This document shows positions 22,963-34,018 of a DNA stretch of 64,000 nucleotides, piece by piece. A program made the position numbers and the translations under genes. This stretch comes from Adenophora triphylla var. japonica (lineage: Eukaryota > Streptophyta > Magnoliopsida > Asterales > Campanulaceae). Under the pieces are notes generated by a model. It did no database searches and was not told where the DNA came from. It worked only from the letters and a program-made list of their open reading frames with translations. Each line of letters begins with the position of its first letter. The stretch's first letter is position 1. The DNA lies in contig JAFEMH010000077.1 in NCBI GenBank assembly GCA_022495995.1, positions 310,001-374,000 on the forward strand. The letters are read 5' to 3'.

Positions 22963-24134
22963 TGCAAAACCATTATAACACCCACCAGCCTCAAAAGCTA
23001 AAGTGGATGCCCGCAAGCGAATGCCAGTATGCGTACAAAGATCCATTACGATCCGTACCTACTGATGCGCAACGATCTTTCGGTCCGCACGCCTATATGA
23101 GTACAAAGATCCGTTACGATCCGTACTCAGATCGCGGGGAGGATACACTGTCCTGCCCGCGTGACGCCACCAAGAATAAGTGGATATAGATGCAAGCGAG
23201 GACAAAGGCCAAGGCCCTTGTCCCCGACTAAATGCGCGAAGGCCTTAGGTGGCCGTTACTCGTATGCCTGTATGTAACAAAGGCCTACATATAAGCCCGT
23301 TACCTGATCGCGAAGGAGACCCTCACACAAAACTCCAAGGGGTTTGGTGCAAAGGGTCAAAAAAGCGTGAACCACCGTTAGTGGATACAGATGCCGGTAG
23401 GTTAAAGGGCCTCTATGCTAAATATGCTCCTACCTACTGTTGCGCGGACTATAGCTTCACGGCCACACTCTGCATGCCCTCTGAAGGTAGCTTGCCTTGG
23501 TTGCCTTTGACTTACACCACGGCTCGCAAGGCTGGGAATAAGTGTAAATGGATGACAGCGATCAAACACGTTTTAACAGAGCCAAACAGACAAACTGGGG
23601 TCAAGACCCCTAACTTTGCCACTAGGCTAAAACAAATACGGTCGCAGATGAATAAGGCTGACTCTCACGAAAAATCCAAGTGGTTTTGAATAAAGAGTTA
23701 GGAAAACTCAAAAAATGCGGGCAAAGGGCCTATTAAGCTTTTGACCGCAGAAGGAGAGTATAAAGTTTAATTACAAGTCAAAAAAGCTAGAGAAAGAGCA
23801 AGAAGGCAAGTATTAAGGTACTTCAAAATTGCAAACACTCAAAACAGCCTACAAGGCAAGTAATTAAAAAAGAACATATATAGAAAAATGCTTCTATTAA
23901 TGATGAGAAAATAATTACAAAGATCCTATCTACTATTACAACAAAAAGCAAAAAACCTATACTAAAGGAGCTTGATCCTTGGGGGCCTCCGCGGACTCTG
24001 TGGTCGGACCTTCCGTGCCCGCTTCAGCAATAGGAGTGGGGGAAGGAAGACTGGTAGTCAAAACCTCTGTAATAGGTCGAGACTCGGCCTCGCCAGAGGC
24101 CGGCAGAGTGAGCCGCCCGAGGAAAAAAGATCCC
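22963..24134 (+). other. RE-C 3' noncoding region between integrase and antisense gene
   Basis: It contains short irregular repeats with GTACAAAGATCCGTTACGATCC (three partial copies at 23030-23130) and related AAAGGCCTACATATAAGCCC. No coding function recognised. The stretch 23950-24134 is the downstream flank of the antisense gene. Confidence 0.6.
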
Positions 24135-24941
24135 CTATGACGTGCACTCCATCCGGAAAACGCGAGCTAGGGCATCCCCGAGTGATATAGGGTTATCCCC
24201 AAATCGTAGTTCATCCAGATCGGCGATCAGGCTAAGTGCCGTCACTTCTGCCACAGAAGGCAAGGAGGCCGCAGCGGACAGCTCCAAGCCCTTCACTTCG
24301 TCCTCGGACAGAGGAACTAACGCATGCCCGGGCAAGCATTCATCATCCGTAGCAACCAGACAGCCAATCATGGCCAACTCCTGCACGGAGAACCTGCCCG
24401 TGGCCGCGAAGTTCCGAATCTGTGTCCGGACCCCGGCCTCATACTGAGCCAAATTCTCATTATTCAGCCAAGTCTTGAACTCCTCGGAGTTCTTATACTC
24501 CTCCACCGCTTCCTTGCGGGCATTATCCAGGACAGACGTCCCCTCTGCTTCCATCCTTTTGTAAGGGAGCAACTGATCGGACAGCTCGTCCACCTTTTGT
24601 CCCAAGGCCTCCAGGTCAACCTTGGCAGCCTCCAGCCTGCTCGCGAGCTCTATATTTCGGGGCTCCCACTCACCTTTGTGCCCGCGGAGCTCATCCCGTT
24701 GGCTCCTTACTCTCTCGAGGTCCTTCTCCAGCTGGGTCATCCTTTCTTGGAAGCCCTTCAAATCGTTCTCCTTCTGGGAGAAGGCCTTGTCCTTTTTCTC
24801 CATAAGGGAGTTCAAGGTCCCAATTTTTGTCTGGGCCTCCTCCAACTCGCGGAGTTTGGCCGCCAAAATGGAGGTCTTGTTCTCCACTTCAGCAGTCAAG
24901 GTATCACAGTTTTCCCGTAGCCGCAGGACCTTATTGCTCAC
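24135..24941 (-). CDS. RE-C antisense gene, coiled-coil exon
   Basis: The 3' exon of the antisense gene. It begins after an acceptor TTTCCCCGCAG at 24942 with VSNKVLRLRENCDTLTAEVE and ends in MECTS-stop at 24135. About 130 residues form a heptad-like coiled coil rich in Leu, Glu, Lys and Gln (QERMTQLEKDLERVRSQRDE). A C-terminal globular part follows, with SVQELAMIGCLVATDDECL. It joins the preceding exon in phase 0 across an 82-bp GT-AG intron (24942-25023). RE-D has the same phase-0 intron just before its coiled coil (51316-51406). Function unknown; a coiled coil suggests oligomerisation. Confidence 0.75.
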   Translation of the reverse strand: MSNKVLRLRENCDTLTAEVENKTSILAAKLRELEEAQTKIGTLNSLMEKKDKAFSQKENDLKGFQERMTQLEKDLERVRSQRDELRGHKGEWEPRNIELASRLEAAKVDLEALGQKVDELSDQLLPYKRMEAEGTSVLDNARKEAVEEYKNSEEFKTWLNNENLAQYEAGVRTQIRNFAATGRFSVQELAMIGCLVATDDECLPGHALVPLSEDEVKGLELSAAASLPSVAEVTALSLIADLDELRFGDNPISLGDALARVFRMECTS

Positions 24942-25023
24942 CTGCGGGGAAAGAAAGCAGCAGTTAAGAAACAGATTGCAAAGGAGTAATTGAAGGGACC
25001 AAGGAGAAAAGGCCATGGTATAC

Positions 25024-25673
25024 CTCGGTCAGAGCAAGACCTATGTCCCCCACCAGGGCAGAGGCATTCTCCTCGACAACTATGTTGTTATAGAAGTCCG
25101 GGGAGTATAGACGGTTCGCCAGCCCGATCCCCACAGAGGCATTGGCCGAGTTCCGGGCGTAAAGATCCACCCCGGTGACAGGGGTCACCTCGGATAACCT
25201 CTTCCTAACGGCCAGGGTCTCATCGCGGTTGGTCAAGGGGGCCACTGGATAAGCAGCCGAACAGATTGTCCCCCCAACGGGGGGAGAAGGAGCTGAAGAC
25301 ACGGCAGGAGCAGTCATTGTCCGGGGAGGAACATCCCCAACCTTCTGGAGCTTCTTATGTCCTTGCCCCGTTTCCCCCTCCCTTTCCATCCTCTTCCGAG
25401 AATCAGCTTGGTGGCCTGAGGGAATGGTACGGCCGGGAGAGGTAGCGCGGAGAGCACTGGCAGGAATGGGACCCACAGGGTGGAGGCGAGATTCCCGTAG
25501 TAGGGATAGTCTTTGAAAGGCCTCGGAGGATCCCCGCTCCTCCTACTAACGATAGGCACCGTTTTGTCTTTAGTGGGGACTCCCCCCAACTCATCCTGCC
25601 TCTTGTTAGCAGCATCCCGGATGGCCTGTTTGTTCTTGGCCTTCATCTGAGCAGCGGTCAAACGGGGGGCCAT
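25024..25673 (-). CDS. RE-C antisense gene, middle exon, frameshifted
   Basis: It starts at ATG 25673 (MAPRLTAAQMKAKNKQAIRD), is basic and proline-rich, shifts frame near 25490, and ends VGDIGLALTE at a GT donor (25023/25022). Stops lie between this ATG and the end of the first exon block when spliced at the most obvious sites (25790 and 25701). Either a different splice pair is used or this is a separate reading frame. No known domain in this exon. Confidence 0.6.
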
Positions 25674-25790
25674 CAGAAGTTATATTCTTCTGGATCTACT
25701 CTGAAAGGAAAGAAAGATGGTTAGAGGGCAGTTCAAAAAATCAAAAACAACAAGTAAAGTGGCAAACAGTTATATGAAAAAGTTAGAGAC

Positions 25791-27489
25791 CGATGAATTC
25801 GGGAGGATCGCACTCGGCGCCCAGCATGCAGGTCTTACACTCAGCCTCAAACTGGTAGTGCTCGTGCACCCTCCAATCAGGGTCACGGGGCATGGCCGCT
25901 ATTTCTACTCTGGGGGCATGTGGGGCGCCCTCCCTGCGAGGAGCCACCCCCGAGTAGATTAGCAAAGGCTCATCTACCACAATTGTGCCCACATCATATA
26001 CGGGCTCCTCCCCGCTATCCAAATAAAGGGCCAGATGCCTCTCTATGGCAAAGCGCATAGCCTCGGCAGTGGATGGGTCCGGATAACTTGCAGCGGCCAC
26101 TTTCATCGGGACTGGACTTTCAGGTCTGGAAAAGTGCCAACCAAACCTAGACTCAATGACCAAGATGTCCTTCTGGTTCCATTGGTCAAATTTATTCGAG
26201 GGGGGAGAGAAGGTCTTGGTAGAGAAAGCCCTAGCCTTTAAACCCAGAATACTCCGGCTGATTTGGTTTTGGTAGTAAGCGTAAAGCCCGGCCAGGGTGG
26301 GTTCATAACCCAAGAATCTGCAAACAGCTATGAAAGAGACAATAGCCCGGATGGCGTTGGGAGTCAGGTTCATGGGGAGGCAGCGGTTGAACTCCAGGAA
26401 TTCATAATAGAAGGGATCCAGGGGCAACCTCAGGCCATTCTCAAATTGAGCACCATAAAAAACTAGGGCCCTATTATCCGAGGTGACATCAGCTACTGTC
26501 TCCTGCCTCAGCTTGTCCTTCCCCTTTATCGGAACGTGCCCAAGGGTGCGAACACGATAGGCCTTGCGGTCAACATTATATAAGTCGTAAATACCCTCCT
26601 CCCAGTCAAAGATAGCCACCTCCTTAGCTTTCTTACTACGGCCATGGCCAGGGTTCTCCTCAGCAGCGGGCCGCTTGCCTTTATGGCAGGCAGGGGCCAC
26701 AGATACCTCTTCCTCCTCCTCGGGGTCAGGGTCAGAGAAGGCATCCACAATGTTCGTGGTCTCAGCGGCTTTCCTAGAGGTCCCCGCAGCCCTCCTAACC
26801 TCAACCTCGCGGTCATCCTCCTCGGTCTCCGAGCTCATCGAGCCAAAGAGACCGGTTTCATCTACACGGGCAGAGGTTACCTCAGGTTCATTCCCCCCAC
26901 CTCCGGTCACTTGGAAATTCAGAGGCTCCAACTCCTCACTACTACTCAGTTCAATTGGGCTGGTACCAGGGGCCGCAGGCACAACATTGGGGAAAATAGT
27001 CCTCAGGGGCAGAGCATCTAATGGGTTATTCAGGTCCCCGTGGCTCAGGTCCTCGGTGCTCGGTGCTCGCACCTCACTAGTCTGGTCAAGATCCATCAGT
27101 TCACACTTTTCCCAGTCAACTATTACTTCGGGGACGCGGATGGCTCTCCTCACAAGTTCAACGGCGTTCAAAGCCTGATCTCTCTCACGGGGAAACCTGC
27201 ACAAAACCCCCATTACAAAGTTTCTTAGCCTACTGGCATCCCCCAACACCAAAACTTCACCGTTCCTTTTCGTGTGTTTGTCCTTGGCCTCCCACAACCG
27301 GGGTGAGACCCAAGGCCCCCATTGGGATTTCTCACAGAAATACTTGAAGCACTCCAGGGATAACCTAAGCCACCCATGGCCTACCTTCCTAAATATCCAC
27401 CCTTTCCGTTTACAAACAGCAAACAGATCCGGAGTGCTTCCATCTCCTAATTCTAAGGGACGGCGGGGTCCAAATTCGCGAGTGGTCAT
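25791..27489 (-). CDS. RE-C antisense gene, first exon: Transposase_28-like domain
   Basis: I choose ATG 27489 (MTTREFGPRRPLELGDG), because the upstream extension is a hydrophobic readthrough of leader. Residues 1-150 are a folded-looking region. Residues 160-290 are acidic and Ser-rich with a basic cluster (KGKRPAAEE and RSKKAKE) that could be a nuclear localisation signal. Residues 340-470 match the plant putative gypsy-type transposon domain (PF04195) in pattern: GLRLPLDPFYYEFLEF, LTPNAIRAIVSFIAVCRFLG, and ESRFGWHF. The exon ends near a CKTC motif. It lies opposite to the element's gag-pol, next to the 3' LTR. Extra ORFs of this kind are known in plant Ty3/gypsy elements; their role is not. 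Confidence 0.78.
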
Positions 27490-27682
27490 TCTACTCAGAT
27501 ACCAGAAAAAGAAAAATAGAAAGAGATGAAGGAGAAAAACACCCAACCGTTACTTACTAAGGGAAACTTGAAGGTTGGATTCGGAAAACGCAAGCACAGA
27601 TTTTCGCAGCAGAAATTTCTCTCTCTCTAAAGCTCTTCGAAGGTTTGGAAACGGTAAAAGGTTTTGAGGTTTAAGGGTTTGG

Positions 27683-27690
27683 TATTTATA
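27683..27690 (-). promoter_or_regulatory. TATA-like box of the antisense gene
   Basis: TATAAATA on the minus strand, about 195 bp upstream of ATG 27489 and just downstream of the palindrome at 27700-27727. It is placed as expected for an independent promoter. Confidence 0.6.
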
Positions 27691-27699
27691 AGGCCTACC

Positions 27700-27727
27700 A
27701 ATACGGGTTAACCCGTTAACCCGTATT
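27700..27727. promoter_or_regulatory. 28-bp palindrome upstream of the TATA-like box
   Basis: Perfect 13-bp arms AATACGGGTTAAC and GTTAACCCGTATT around a central CC. It lies 10 bp upstream of the TATA-like box on the minus strand. An identical copy occurs at 30613-30640 in the duplicated gene. The form suggests a binding site for a dimeric protein. Confidence 0.6.
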
Positions 27728-27743
27728 AATTAGCCCACAAATC

Positions 27744-27935
27744 CTACCTCGGACCCTGAACCGCCTCCAACGTTTGAAAATTCGAAATGGAGGTCTTATT
27801 CTCCACTTCAGCAGTCAAGGTATCACAGTTTTCCCGCAGCCGCAGGACCTTATTGCTCACCTGCGGGGAAAGAAAGCAGCAGTTAAGAAACAGATTGCAA
27901 AGGAGTAATTGAAGGGACCAAGGAGAAAAGGCCAT
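27744..27935 (-). pseudogene. antisense gene copy 2, truncated coiled-coil exon
   Basis: Starts VSNKVLRLREN like the first copy, but after TAEVENKTSI it crosses the duplication joint into promoter-flank sequence and stops. The coiled coil is lost. Confidence 0.85.
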
Positions 27936-27942
27936 GGTATAC

Positions 27943-28592
27943 CTCGGTCAGAGCAAGACCTATGTCCCCCACCAGGGCAGAGGCATTCTCCTCGACAACT
28001 ATGTTGTTATAGAAGTCCGGGGAGTATAGACGGTTCGCCAGCCCGATCCCCACGGAGGCATTGGCCGAGTTCCGGGCGTAAAGATCCACCCCGGTGACAG
28101 GGGTCACCTCGGATAACCTCTTCCTAACGGCCAGGGTCTCATCGCGGTTGGTCAAGGGGGCCACTGGATAAGCAGCCGAACAGATTATCCCCCCAACGAG
28201 GGGAGAAGGAGCTGAAGACACGGCAGGAGCAGTCATTGTCCGGGGAGGAACATCCCCAACCTTCTGGAGCTTCTTATGTCCTTGCCCCGTTTCCCCCTCC
28301 CTTTCCATCCTCTTCCGAGAATCAGCTTGGTGGCCTGAGGGAATGGTACGGCCGGGAGAGGTAGCGCGGAGAGCACTGGCAGGAATGGGACCCCTGGGGG
28401 TGGAGGCAGATTCCCTGTAGTAGGGATAGTCTTTGAAAGGCTCAGAGGATCCCCGCTCCTCCTACTAACGATAGGCACCGTTTTGTCTTTAGTGGGGACT
28501 CCCCCCAACTCATCCTGCCTCTTGTTAGCAGCATCCCGGATGGCCTGTTTGTTCTTGGCCTTTATCTGAGCAGCGGTCAAACGGGGGGCCAT
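27943..28592 (-). pseudogene. antisense gene copy 2, middle exon
   Basis: Near-identical copy of 25024-25673 (MAPRLTAAQIKAKNKQ), with the same frame change near 28400 and the same donor site at its end. Confidence 0.75.
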
Positions 28593-28823
28593 CAGAAGTT
28601 ATATTCTTCTGGATCTACTCTGAAAGGAAAGAAAGATGGTTAGAGGGCAGTTCAAAAAATCAAAAACAACAAGTAAAGTGGCAAACAGTTATATGAAAAA
28701 GTTAGAGACCGATGAATTCGGGAGGATCGCACTCGGCGCCCAGCATGCAGGTCTTACACTCAGCCTCAAACTGGTAGTGCTCGTGCACCCTCCAATCAGG
28801 GTCACGGGGCATGGCCGCTATTT

Positions 28824-30402
28824 CTACTGCAGGGGCATGTGGGGCGCCCTCCCCGCGAGGAGCCACCCCGAGTAGATTAGCGGCTCATCTACCACAATTG
28901 TGCCCACATCATATACGGGCTCCTCCCCGCTATCCAAATAAAGGGCCAGATGCCTCTCTATGGCAAAGCGCATAGCCTCGGCAGTGGATGGGTCCGGATA
29001 ACTTGCAGCGGCCACTTTCGTGGGACCGGACTTTCGGAGTGCGGAAAAGGGCCAACCAAACCTAGACTCAATGACCAAGATGTCCTTCTGGTTCCATTGG
29101 TCAAATTTATTCGAGGGGGGAGAGAAGGTCTTGGTAGAGAAAGCCCTAGCCTTTAAACCCGAATACTCAGGTGATTTGGTTTTGGTAGTAAGCGTAAAGC
29201 CCGGCCAGGGTGGGTTCATAACCCAAGAATCTGCAAACAGCTATGAAAGAGACAATAGCCCGGATGGCGTTGGGAGTCAGGTTCATGGGGAGGCAGCGGT
29301 TGAACTCCAGGAATTCATAATAGAAGGGATCCAGGGGCAACCTCAGGCCATTCTCAAATTGAGCACCATAAAAAACTAGGGCCCTATTATCCGAGGTGAC
29401 ATCAGCTACTGTCTCCTGCCTCAGCTTGTCCTTCCCCTTTATCGGAACGTGCCCAAGGGTGCGAACACGATAGGCCTTGCGGTCAACATTATATAAGTCG
29501 TAAATACCCTCCTCCCAGTCAAAGATAGCCACCTCCTTAGCTTTCTTACTACGGCCATGGCCAGGGTTCTCCTCAGCAGCGGGCCGCTTGCCTTTATGGC
29601 GGGCAGGGGCCACAGATACCTCTTCCTCCTCCTCGGGGTCAGGGTCAGAGAAGGCATCCACAATGTTCGTGGTCTCAGCGGCTTTCCTAGAGGTCCCCGC
29701 AGCCCTCCTAACCTCAACCTCGCGGTCATCCTCCTCGGTCTCCGAGCTCGTCGAGCCAAAGAGACCGGTTTCATCTACACGGGCAGAGGTTACCTCAGGT
29801 TCATTCCCCCCACCTCCGGTCACTTGGAAATTCAGAGGCTCCAACTCCTCACTACTACTCAGTTCAATTGGGCTGGTACCAGGGGCCGCAGGCACAACAT
29901 TGGGGAAAATAGTCCTCAGGGGCAGAGCATCTAATGGGTTATTCAGGTCCCCGTGGCTCAGGTCCTCGGTGCTCGGTGCTCGCACCTCACTAGTCTGGTC
30001 AAGATCCATCAGTTCACACTTTTCCCAGTCAACTATTACTTCGGGGACGCGGATGGCTCTCCTCACAAGTTCAACGGCGTTCAAAGCCTGATCTCTCTCA
30101 CGGGGAAACCTGCACAAAACCCCCATTACAAAGTTTCTTAGCCTACTGGCATCCCCCAACACCAAAACTTCACCGTTCCTTTTCGTGTGTTTGTCCTTGG
30201 CCTCCCACAACCGGGGTGAGACCCAAGGCCCCCATTGGGATTTCTCACAGAAATACTTGAAGCACTCCAGGGATAACCTAAGCCACCCATGGCCTACCTT
30301 CCTAAATATCCCCCCTTTCCGTTTACAAACAGCAAACAGATCCGGAGTGCTTCCATCTCCTAATTCTAAGGGACGGCGGGGTCCAAATTCGCGAGTGGTC
30401 AT
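28824..30402 (-). pseudogene. antisense gene copy 2, first exon, frameshifted
   Basis: Copy of 25791-27489 starting at ATG 30402. It is intact through the transposon-domain core (GLRLPLDPFYYEFLEF), then shifts frame near 29165 (after AYYQNQIT) and again near 28860-28880, so the C-terminal third is out of frame. Point differences from copy 1 include Trp to Gly near the N terminus. Confidence 0.82.
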
Positions 30403-30595
30403 TCTACTCAGATACCAGAAAAAGAAAAATAGAAAGAGATGAAGGAGAAAAGCACCCAACCGTTACTTACTAAGGGAAACTTGAAGGTTGGATTCGAAAA
30501 ACGCAAGCACAGATTTTCGCAGCAGAAATTTCTCTCTCTCTAAAGCTCTTCGAAGGTTTGGAAACGGTAAAAGGGTTTGAGGTTTAAGGGTTTGG

Positions 30596-30640
30596 TATTT
30601 ATAAGGCCTACCAATACGGGTTAACCCGTTAACCCGTATT
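30596..30640 (-). promoter_or_regulatory. duplicated antisense promoter (TATA-like box and palindrome)
   Basis: TATAAATA (30603-30596 on the minus strand) and the same 28-bp palindrome (30613-30640) as in copy 1. Confidence 0.6.
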
Positions 30641-30703
30641 AATTAGCCCACAAATCCTACCTCGGACCCTGAACCGCCTCCAACGTTTGAAAATTCGAAA
30701 ATT

Positions 30704-30974
30704 AAAGGCATTTTGCATTTAATGCCCCTCTTAGATGATCGACATGTACCCCTGTACGTACCACTAACCCGTCTTTTCATCTGCCAAGGGGCCCACCAGT
30801 TAACCGGGAGGGACGCCATGCAAGGGGCCACGTGTCTCTCACTGGTGCTTCCCGAACGGTGCAGTAAGCCCATGAGGCCCAACAAAAACACTAACACTGG
30901 TGCTCGCTCGAGGAGCAAGTGGAGCTAACCGAGCTTCTAGTAGCTCCTCACTCCGACCATAAATAATCACACTT
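30704..30974 (+). other. RE-C 3' UTR end, no gene
   Basis: Non-repetitive sequence between the duplication and the polypurine tract. No frame of note. Confidence 0.6.
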
Positions 30975-30989
30975 GGAGCTAGGGGCCAT
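30975..30989 (+). promoter_or_regulatory. polypurine tract of RE-C
   Basis: GGAGCTAGGGGCCAT directly precedes the LTR start TGATGAGCCC, as in the other elements of this window. Confidence 0.6.
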
Positions 30990-31832
30990 TGATGAGCCCG
31001 GATCTACTGGACCGGGCCCGCGCTCGGTCTAAATACAAGGAACCAGTAACGTGGCAGTTCCTAGACCGCTGAGGGGAAGACCGCGGACAAATAGGCCCTT
31101 GTGGTCAAGACCGCGTCCCTCCTCGCGTAGTCTTCATCGAGGACCATTGGGACCCTGCTCGCTGGATCCGTGCCCGCAGGAGTCATGCCCGCATCAACCG
31201 TGCTCGGGTCATATATCTTTGACTGCGGGCACAATGTGACCGCGGGCACATGTCTGCTTCCCGGTTAAATGTCAAGCCTTACTGAGCAAGTTAGCTTACT
31301 GGCTCTGACAGGCCACTTGCCGGCTCACCCATAACGCATTCAATGCGGCTCAGTCAGGCGCCTACTATTATATTTAATGCACTAAGCCGGCTACACGGCT
31401 CATGTCACTTTCAGCCATGTCCCCTTGACAGTCAATGTTTCCTCCTTGACAGGGCCAATTAGCTGCGGACACGTGTAGCTGGTCAAAATACTAAAATGCC
31501 CCCTAGGGCTGATCTCATTGCTTACATCAACAAGCACCATGGCATTGCCTATAAATAGAAGGCCTTTACCCCCTTGGGCAAGGTAAGTTCCATATACTAT
31601 TGAGTAAGCTCTATTACTCTCTGTACCTAAACACACACACACTCCAAAGGTATTCAAAGCCTTATATCTCAGTAATCTTACTCTCACACCCGAGGGCCTG
31701 AGTTGGAGTAACATCCAACTTTGACCTTAACGGTGCTTGTTTGTGTTGTGATCCAGGTACGAACCAACCACAAATATATCCTAGCCAGATATCCTGAACC
31801 GCTCCTGACCCCTAAAAGCTGTGGCGTCATCA
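30990..31832 (+). mobile_element. 3' LTR of RE-C
   Basis: 843 bp, beginning TGATGAGCCC and ending GGCGTCATCA, so the termini form a short inverted repeat. It contains a TATA-like CTATAAATAG near 31550 and a (CA)n tract at 31630. Flanking DNA from 31833 is AT-rich and unrelated. No second copy is present in the window, so a target duplication cannot be checked. Confidence 0.82.
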
Positions 31833-31959
31833 ATTACTTTGTTATAAATTTATTGTAATAATTAGATAATACTACTTTATTTAGCATATACTGTTGACTT
31901 ACAAGGTTTACATGTAAATTATGTATATTTTGAGTTATAAACAAATTAATAATATTATA

Positions 31960-32137
31960 CTCCCTTCGTTTCTAAAAGATTGTCCTGTTGTACATTTTGC
32001 AATTATTAAGGAAGAGTTTCACTTTCTTGTACCTTAGTAGATTTGCACTAACATTCATGTCTAAGTTTAGAAATGGGATATACTTTTTGGGACAAGTCAA
32101 AATGACAAATGAGACAATCTTTCAGGGACGGAGGGAG
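31960..32137. mobile_element. Stowaway-like MITE 1
   Basis: Inverted ends CTCCCTTCGTTTCTAAAAG and the reverse complement of CTTTCAGGGACGGAGGGAG, flanked by TA. About 178 bp. Confidence 0.85.
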
Positions 32138-32675
32138 TATGATATAGTTGATGAGGTAATTGAGTGAGGACAAATTAGTTTGGAACTTTTCCATCCAAAC
32201 AAAGTCATTAGGGTTCCGTTACATACAAGTAAATATTACATATTTCCTAAACAAGAGGGAAAAAGATAAATATTGTTATTGATAAAGCTTAAGTCACAGT
32301 CACTAACTAGTCAGATAGCTCTGACTTTTGTTAAATAACACATTTACCCCCTTAAGTATATTATAAGCACGAATATCTTTAATACTCCCTCCGCCCCAGA
32401 CCAAGGGTCATCGGGAGAATTTCACGCTTCTTAAAAATTTTTTTAAAAAATGAATAAAAGTTAAATGTGGGATAGAAAACAGTAGTTAATGATTGATTTT
32501 TTTATAAATATGTTAACTTTATAAGGGTATAATGAATAATTTTTTTATAAAATGGGATAGAGAATAGTAGTTAATGATTAGTTTTTTAATAGGAGAGAGA
32601 ATGAGTGGGAGGAATAGTAAGTTAATGATTGATTTTTTTTGTAAATATGTTAATTTTATAAGGGTATAATGAATA

Positions 32676-32951
32676 CTCCCTCCGTCCCATTAAGTGCTTC
32701 ACCCTTTTGGGTGGGCACGGGAATTATGGTAATGGGAGGGAAAAAAAATGTTGTGAGTGTAATTTGAAAATAGGAGAGAGAATTAGTGGAGGGAATAATA
32801 AATTATAATGGTGTTGTGAGTATTAAAATAATGTAGGAGAGAGAATGAGTGGAGGAAATAATAATATTTTATGTCCAAAAAAGGAAAGGTGAAGCTTCTA
32901 ACGGGACGCCCTTTTGGGTAATTGGTGAAGCTTTTATTGGGACGGAGGGAG
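32676..32951. mobile_element. Stowaway-like MITE 3, nested in MITE 2
   Basis: Ends CTCCCTCCGTCCCATTAAG and AAGCTTTTATTGGGACGGAG with TA on both sides. Internal GGAGAGAGAATGAGTGG motif. Confidence 0.9.
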
Positions 32952-32968
32952 TAGTTTTTTTGTAAATA

Positions 32969-33252
32969 CTCCCTCCGTCCCATTAGTATTAGCACAAACA
33001 CTGTTTGCGCGGAAATTAAGGAATATGATATTTTAATAAAATGTTGTGAGTGTAAAAGAATGAGTGGAGAGAGAATGAGTGGAGGGTGTAATAAATTATA
33101 ATGGTGTTGTGAGTATTAAAATAATGTAGGAGAGAGAATGAGTGGAGTTGGGTGAATATTTTATTAATATAAAGTTTCCTTTTTGGGAGTGTGCGGATAT
33201 TAACGGGACGCCCAAAAAGGAAAGTGTGTTAATATTAGCGGGACGGAGGGAG
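32969..33252. mobile_element. Stowaway-like MITE 4, nested in MITE 2
   Basis: Ends CTCCCTCCGTCCCATTAGTA and TATTAGCGGGACGGAGGGAG with TA on both sides. Internal GGAGAGAGAATGAGTGG motif. Confidence 0.9.
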
Positions 33253-33409
33253 TATATGGAGATGATAAGGGTATAAATATATTTAAAAACTTGCCATTCA
33301 TGGAAATGAACTCTTGATCTGAAACGGACCAAAAGAAAAAGTAGAATCCTTGGTTGGTCTGGGACGGAAGGAGTAACATATAATAACGAAATAAGTCTGT
33401 AAAAAATTA

Positions 33410-33635
33410 CTCCCTCCATCCCATGATAATCTGCAAAATTATTCCTTTTGGACGTCCCACAATAATCTGCACTTTTCTAAAAAGGAAATGGGACCCACTT
33501 TTCTCTACTCACAACCATTATCCACTTTCTCTCTCCTACCCAACCATCTACACTCATAACACATCACCTTTTTCACATTTTACCTTAATTTTTATGCCAT
33601 CCCAAAAAGTGTATATTTTCTTGAGTTAGATGGAG
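33410..33635. mobile_element. Stowaway-like MITE 5, diverged
   Basis: Ends CTCCCTCCATCCCATGATAA and a weaker AGTTAGATGGAG right end, with TA flanks. Internal sequence is the reverse complement of the GAGAGAGAAAGTGG type. Confidence 0.65.
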
Positions 33636-34018
33636 TATTTTATAAAAATAAAAATGTACATTAATTTTAGAAAGGTTGGAGCACTATTTATCGTATTTAT
33701 TGTTAATAATGCAAATATTAACTTAATTAATGTTAATATTAATTTGATTACCATATTTTGAGGGCTGGCTAACAAAAATGTTGAAACTATGATAATAGAT
33801 GGGCAGGAATGTCATCTCATCATAGCTACTAGCTAGGCCGGCAGTTGTGTCGGGATGAAACTGGATTGGGTCGGGTTATGGGTTGGTCGGGCTAGTTGGT
33901 TGAAACGGGTCCACCCGCTATAACACGTATAATTTGACATGTTAAATGAGTCGGGTTGAGACATGTTGCCCCATTTATTTTTTCGTTCGGGATAGCATAG
34001 ATTCATTAATTCTGACTA
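33636..34018. other. intergenic, no gene
   Basis: AT-rich, then 33840-33960 with repeated GGGTCGGGTT / GAAACGGGT words. Similar words recur at 34590-34720 on the other side of MITEs 6 and 7. The two parts may be one interrupted element. I cannot define its ends. Confidence 0.4.

Larger units (their letters stand above)
24868..30703. repeat. direct tandem duplication, unit about 2,917 bp
   Basis: Unit 24868-27784 is repeated at 27785-30703 with only scattered differences. It starts AAATGGAGGTCTTG/TTATTC and ends AACGTTTGAAAATTCG. The duplication covers the antisense gene from part-way through its coiled-coil exon up through its promoter. The upstream copy of the gene therefore lacks most of the last exon. 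Confidence 0.93.
20842..31832 (+). mobile_element. RE-C: Tat-lineage Ty3/gypsy element, right half
   Basis: RNase H, second RNase H, integrase, 3' noncoding region, duplicated antisense gene, polypurine tract and 3' LTR. The left half (protease, RT) is at 8210-10377 in inverted orientation. The 5' LTR and most of gag are outside the window or lost. Confidence 0.85.
32385..33373. mobile_element. Stowaway-like MITE 2, interrupted by MITEs 3 and 4
   Basis: Its left end CTCCCTCCGCCCCAGACCAA pairs with the right end TTGGTCTGGGACGGAAGGAG; both are flanked by TA. Two younger MITEs of the same superfamily lie inside it. Confidence 0.85.

Noticed and set aside
24324..24993. Plus-strand frames opposite the RE-C coiled-coil exon
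   Set aside because: Complement of a Leu/Glu/Lys-rich coiled coil stays open by composition.
26644..27178. Plus-strand frames of 125 and 167 codons inside the RE-C antisense gene
   Set aside because: Shadows of the real minus-strand coding frame; composition mirrors its acidic and Ser-rich segment.
31051..31249. Short frames on both strands in the RE-C LTR
   Set aside because: LTR sequence, no coding features.
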